A stretch of 64,000 nt of DNA from JANOBD01 sp031411495 (GTDB lineage Bacteria; Planctomycetota; Phycisphaerae; Tepidisphaerales; Tepidisphaeraceae): positions 1 through 64,000 of the forward strand of contig JANOBD010000022.1 in NCBI GenBank assembly GCA_031411495.1. Reading direction: 5' to 3'. A program made the translations under genes and the position numbers. Below are positions 61,835 through 64,000 of the stretch, one piece after another; position 1 is the first letter of the stretch, and the number at the start of each line of letters is the position of its first letter. A model generated the notes under the pieces. The model saw only the letters and a list, made by a program, of their open reading frames with translations, searched no databases and had not been told where the DNA came from.

Positions 61835-63856
61835 CTATTCCACCTTCACGATTCGTGCGCCTTCAAACTTCGCCATGATCGCGGCAACCAGTGGGTCGTC
61901 CTTTACCGCGTCGACGTCGATCATGGGTGTCGGCGCACCGTCAACGTGTTCGGCCGCCACGTCGTGGAGATTCGGCCGGATGACACGCGGGCGATGCTCC
62001 GTCGCGACGGCTTTCGGCGTTTGGGGCTCCGGCTCCGCCTCGATTTCGAGCGTGATCGGACGGCGCAGCGCCGCTTCAAACGCCTTGGCATATTGTTCGC
62101 GGTTCTTGGTGACGTACAGCGCGTGGCCGGCGTCGTCGGCCGTGAAGTAAAGCGTCGCGACGCCGGCCGATTCATCCAGCGCGATCAGCCGCGGGCTGCC
62201 GAACATCCCGGCGAGGCGGGCCGGCATCTGCGCGAGCACGTGGGCCTTCACATCGCGCAGGTGCGGCGGCTCGATCGCGCCGCTTGAGGGCGCACTCGGC
62301 TCCTGCTTCTTTACCGGCGAGCGGGACGCATCTGCTTTCTTGAAGGCTTGCCACAGACTGCGCGTCGCGCCGTCCGCGGCGACTTTGCCGACGGCGGGCA
62401 GCTCGTCGTTTTCCGAGTCGACGGTCGACACGGAACGCTCGACGGTTGAATCCGCAACGGGGGTCGTGGGCGGTGAGTCTTGAGTCCGCGAAGACGGCTG
62501 AGACTCATCTGGCGCTGGCGATTCGAGCAGTGCTTTCGCCACGCTCATAGGCGGTGCGTCCGACACGTCTTCACCGCCGACCGCCGACTGCAGACCGTCG
62601 ACCTCCTCCCCTAATTCAGCCGTTTTTTTTTCCGCGCTCATCGGGGAGCGTGGCGGTTGGGGCGAGGTTGCGGTGGGTCGGACCGGGGACGGTCCGGATC
62701 TCAATCCGGGTGGAGAACTGTTTCCGTTGAGCCTTGAAATCAATTCGCCGATCGTCGCAAACTGACCGCTCATCGCGAGCCGCGCCAGCGTCGCATCGAT
62801 CATCGCCCGGCCCGCCTGGCTGGAGCGCATCTGCCTTCGCAACTCTTCGAGGATCGTGATGTTGGTCGAGAGCATCGTCGGGTCGAACGCCTTGGCCTGC
62901 GCGTCGATCTCCTTCACATCCACGCCGACGAGATCGACGAGGTTCGAATCGATGCCGCAGGTCGCGACGACGAGCAGGTTGTGAAAGTGTTCGATGAGCG
63001 AGGCGACGAGCGTGTCGGCGGAAAGGCCGCCGTCGATGATCTTGTTAGCGCTCTCCAGCGTGCCCTTCACATCGCCGTTGCCGATCGCGTTGGCGAGGCC
63101 GAAAATCGCCGTCGCCTTGGGCATGCCCAGGAGCTGCTCGATCATGTCGGCGGTCAGCGTCTTCTCGCCCACACTCAGCAGGCGATCCAGCAGGCTCAAC
63201 GAGTCGCGCATCGATCCCGCGCCGGCGCGGGCGACGAGCTGCAGTGCCTCGTCCTGGGCCTTCACCTTTTCATCCTTCACGATGCTCTTGAGGTGATCGA
63301 CGATCTCGCGCGTCGGGATGTTCCGGAAATCGTACCGCTGACAGCGGCTGAGAATCGTCGGCAGGATCTTGTCCACCTCGGTCGTTGCGAGGATGAACTT
63401 CACGTGCTCCGGCGGCTCCTCCATGATCTTCAGCAGTGCGTTGAACGCCGCCTTCGAGAGCATGTGAACTTCGTCGATAATGTAGATCTTGAAGCGGCTG
63501 CGGGCCGGGCGGAACCGCGCGTTCTCGATGATCTCGCGGACGTTATCGACGCCGGTGTTGCTGGCGGCGTCGATTTCGATCACGTCGATGTCTTCGCCCT
63601 TGGCGATCGCCTCGCAACTGGAGCACTTACCGCAGGGTTTGGTCGTCGGCGAATCAAACTTCAGGCAGTTGAGTGCTTTCGCGAGGATGCGGGCCATTGA
63701 CGTCTTGCCAACGCCGCGGGTGCCGGTGAAGAGGTATGCGTGGGCGACGCGCTGGGCCTCGATGGCTTTCTTGAGCGTCTGCGCGACGTGGTCCTGCCCG
63801 ATGACTTCATCGAACGTGCCGGAGCGGTAGCGTCGAGCGAGAACGGTATAGGCCAT
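61835..63856 (-). CDS. dnaX: DNA polymerase III subunit tau/gamma
   Basis: Clamp-loader ATPase of 673 residues. Domains I-III cover about 1-375: YTVLARRYRSGTFDEVIGQD, Walker A FTGTRGVGKTSMARILAKAL, zinc motif PCGKCSSCEAIAKG with an upstream Cys, Walker B IYIIDEVHMLSKAAFNALLK, sensor ATTEVDKILPTILSRCQRYD and AGAGSMRDSLSLLDRLL. A Pro/Ser-rich linker (about 375-535) includes two heptamer-coded stretches. The tau-like C-terminus starts about 535 (HLRDVKAHVLAQMPARLAGM). Codons 409-412 contain a run of nine A that may be a slippage site producing a gamma form. The ATG at 63856 fits the family; ribosome site weak. Confidence 0.95.
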   Translation of the reverse strand: MAYTVLARRYRSGTFDEVIGQDHVAQTLKKAIEAQRVAHAYLFTGTRGVGKTSMARILAKALNCLKFDSPTTKPCGKCSSCEAIAKGEDIDVIEIDAASNTGVDNVREIIENARFRPARSRFKIYIIDEVHMLSKAAFNALLKIMEEPPEHVKFILATTEVDKILPTILSRCQRYDFRNIPTREIVDHLKSIVKDEKVKAQDEALQLVARAGAGSMRDSLSLLDRLLSVGEKTLTADMIEQLLGMPKATAIFGLANAIGNGDVKGTLESANKIIDGGLSADTLVASLIEHFHNLLVVATCGIDSNLVDLVGVDVKEIDAQAKAFDPTMLSTNITILEELRRQMRSSQAGRAMIDATLARLAMSGQFATIGELISRLNGNSSPPGLRSGPSPVRPTATSPQPPRSPMSAEKKTAELGEEVDGLQSAVGGEDVSDAPPMSVAKALLESPAPDESQPSSRTQDSPPTTPVADSTVERSVSTVDSENDELPAVGKVAADGATRSLWQAFKKADASRSPVKKQEPSAPSSGAIEPPHLRDVKAHVLAQMPARLAGMFGSPRLIALDESAGVATLYFTADDAGHALYVTKNREQYAKAFEAALRRPITLEIEAEPEPQTPKAVATEHRPRVIRPNLHDVAAEHVDGAPTPMIDVDAVKDDPLVAAIMAKFEGARIVKVE
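62417..62451. repeat. Degenerate 7-bp array in the dnaX linker
   Basis: GTCGACG, GTCGACA, CGGAACG, CTCGACG, GTTGAAT; encodes STVERSVSTVD. Confidence 0.5.
62573..62607. repeat. 7-bp tandem array in the dnaX linker
   Basis: ACCGCCG twice, ACTGCAG, ACCGTCG, ACCTCCT; encodes EEVDGLQSAVGG just after the A9 run. Confidence 0.7.
62623..62631 (-). promoter_or_regulatory. Candidate transcriptional/translational slippage site in dnaX
   Basis: Nine consecutive A in the coding strand (GCG GAA AAA AAA ACG), codons 409-412. Loss of one A gives CGG CTG AAT TAG, gain of one gives AAC GGC TGA; both end the protein at 413-414 residues, just past clamp-loader domain III. Confidence 0.6.
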
Positions 63857-63896
63857 GGCGATCTGGCGGATGGTATCAGGCGTCGTGATCAAACGA

Positions 63897-63923
63897 AATC
63901 GCCGCGCCCGAAGCGCGGCGATT
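63897..63923 (-). terminator. GC-rich hairpin upstream of dnaX
   Basis: AATCGCCGCGC (63897-63907) and GCGCGGCGATT (63913-63923) form a perfect 11-bp stem; on the minus strand the loop is TTCGG and TTTCGTTT follows. It probably ends a minus-strand gene entering from the right edge, whose last codons may be at 63982-64000 (GCC GTC AAG GCC GCC TGA). Nothing else is recognised between 63924 and 64000. Confidence 0.5.
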
Positions 63924-64000
63924 GTGTATTAAATGTGCGAGGCGACTGCCCGGGACGGTATGCGACCCTGAGATCGACCCCTCAGGCGGCCTTGACGGCC

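Noticed and set aside
62623..62631. Sequencing error in the dnaX A-run
   Set aside because: With nine A the frame stays open through a normal tau C-terminus, so the length given is consistent with the full gene.

Overview
The window looks like a GC-rich chromosomal segment of a planctomycete of the Phycisphaerae type. This is an inference from content; no rRNA gene is present to confirm it. Two large secreted proteins begin with the planctomycete-style LExRRLLA leader (SLESRRLLA, TLEQRRLLA). There is a long operon of GFTLIELLVV-type pseudopilins, paired bactofilins, KorAB 2-oxoacid:ferredoxin oxidoreductase, a dockerin-like EF-hand tail and many dispersed palindromic repeats. I see no prophage, IS transposase, CRISPR array, tRNA or rRNA gene. 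Most of the window is ordinary chromosomal gene content.

Layout. 0-9 kb (mostly minus strand): secreted subtilase, gatA, a secreted DUF1579-like protein, an ArsR regulator followed by an SRPBCC protein, korB/korA, a Nudix hydrolase. 9-19 kb: secreted GH16 glucanase, a membrane protein, a sugar aminotransferase divergent from an MsbA-like ABC exporter, two bactofilins, a nucleoside hydrolase, a broken GNAT acetyltransferase, and a NamZ-like (DUF1343) muramidase. 19-33 kb: GT25 and GT39 glycosyltransferases, an M8-like metalloprotease with SdrD B-type repeats, an RlmB-type methyltransferase, a BSP-type peptidase, a CBM9-like protein, an acyltransferase, a repeat-filled 1.3 kb gap, a Gfo/Idh/MocA-aldo/keto reductase fusion and a serine hydrolase. 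33-36.5 kb: purK, 5-formyl-THF cyclo-ligase, rarA. 36.6-50.5 kb: one minus-strand operon, gspF/pilC, then seven pseudopilin-like genes, then a 1426-residue GspK-like protein, closed by a clear intrinsic terminator. 51-64 kb: an M23 peptidase with dockerin-like tail, a bifunctional proline catabolism enzyme, msrP plus an msrQ-reductase-ferredoxin fusion, uvrC, a YceI protein and dnaX.

The most unusual property is the repeat content. About 18 arrays with a strict 7-bp period but many different unit sequences lie between genes and also inside open reading frames (rarA, putA, dnaX and several pseudopilin leaders). Several kinds of palindromic element are likewise present, some read through in frame (putA, a GT39 glycosyltransferase, an ABC exporter). 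All of these genes stay open, so the repeats appear to be tolerated as peptide inserts in linkers, loops and cleaved leaders.

A second notable point is a run of nine A in the dnaX coding strand just after the clamp-loader domains. Gain or loss of one A leads to an immediate stop codon in either alternative frame, the arrangement expected for a slippage site that makes a short gamma form besides full-length tau.
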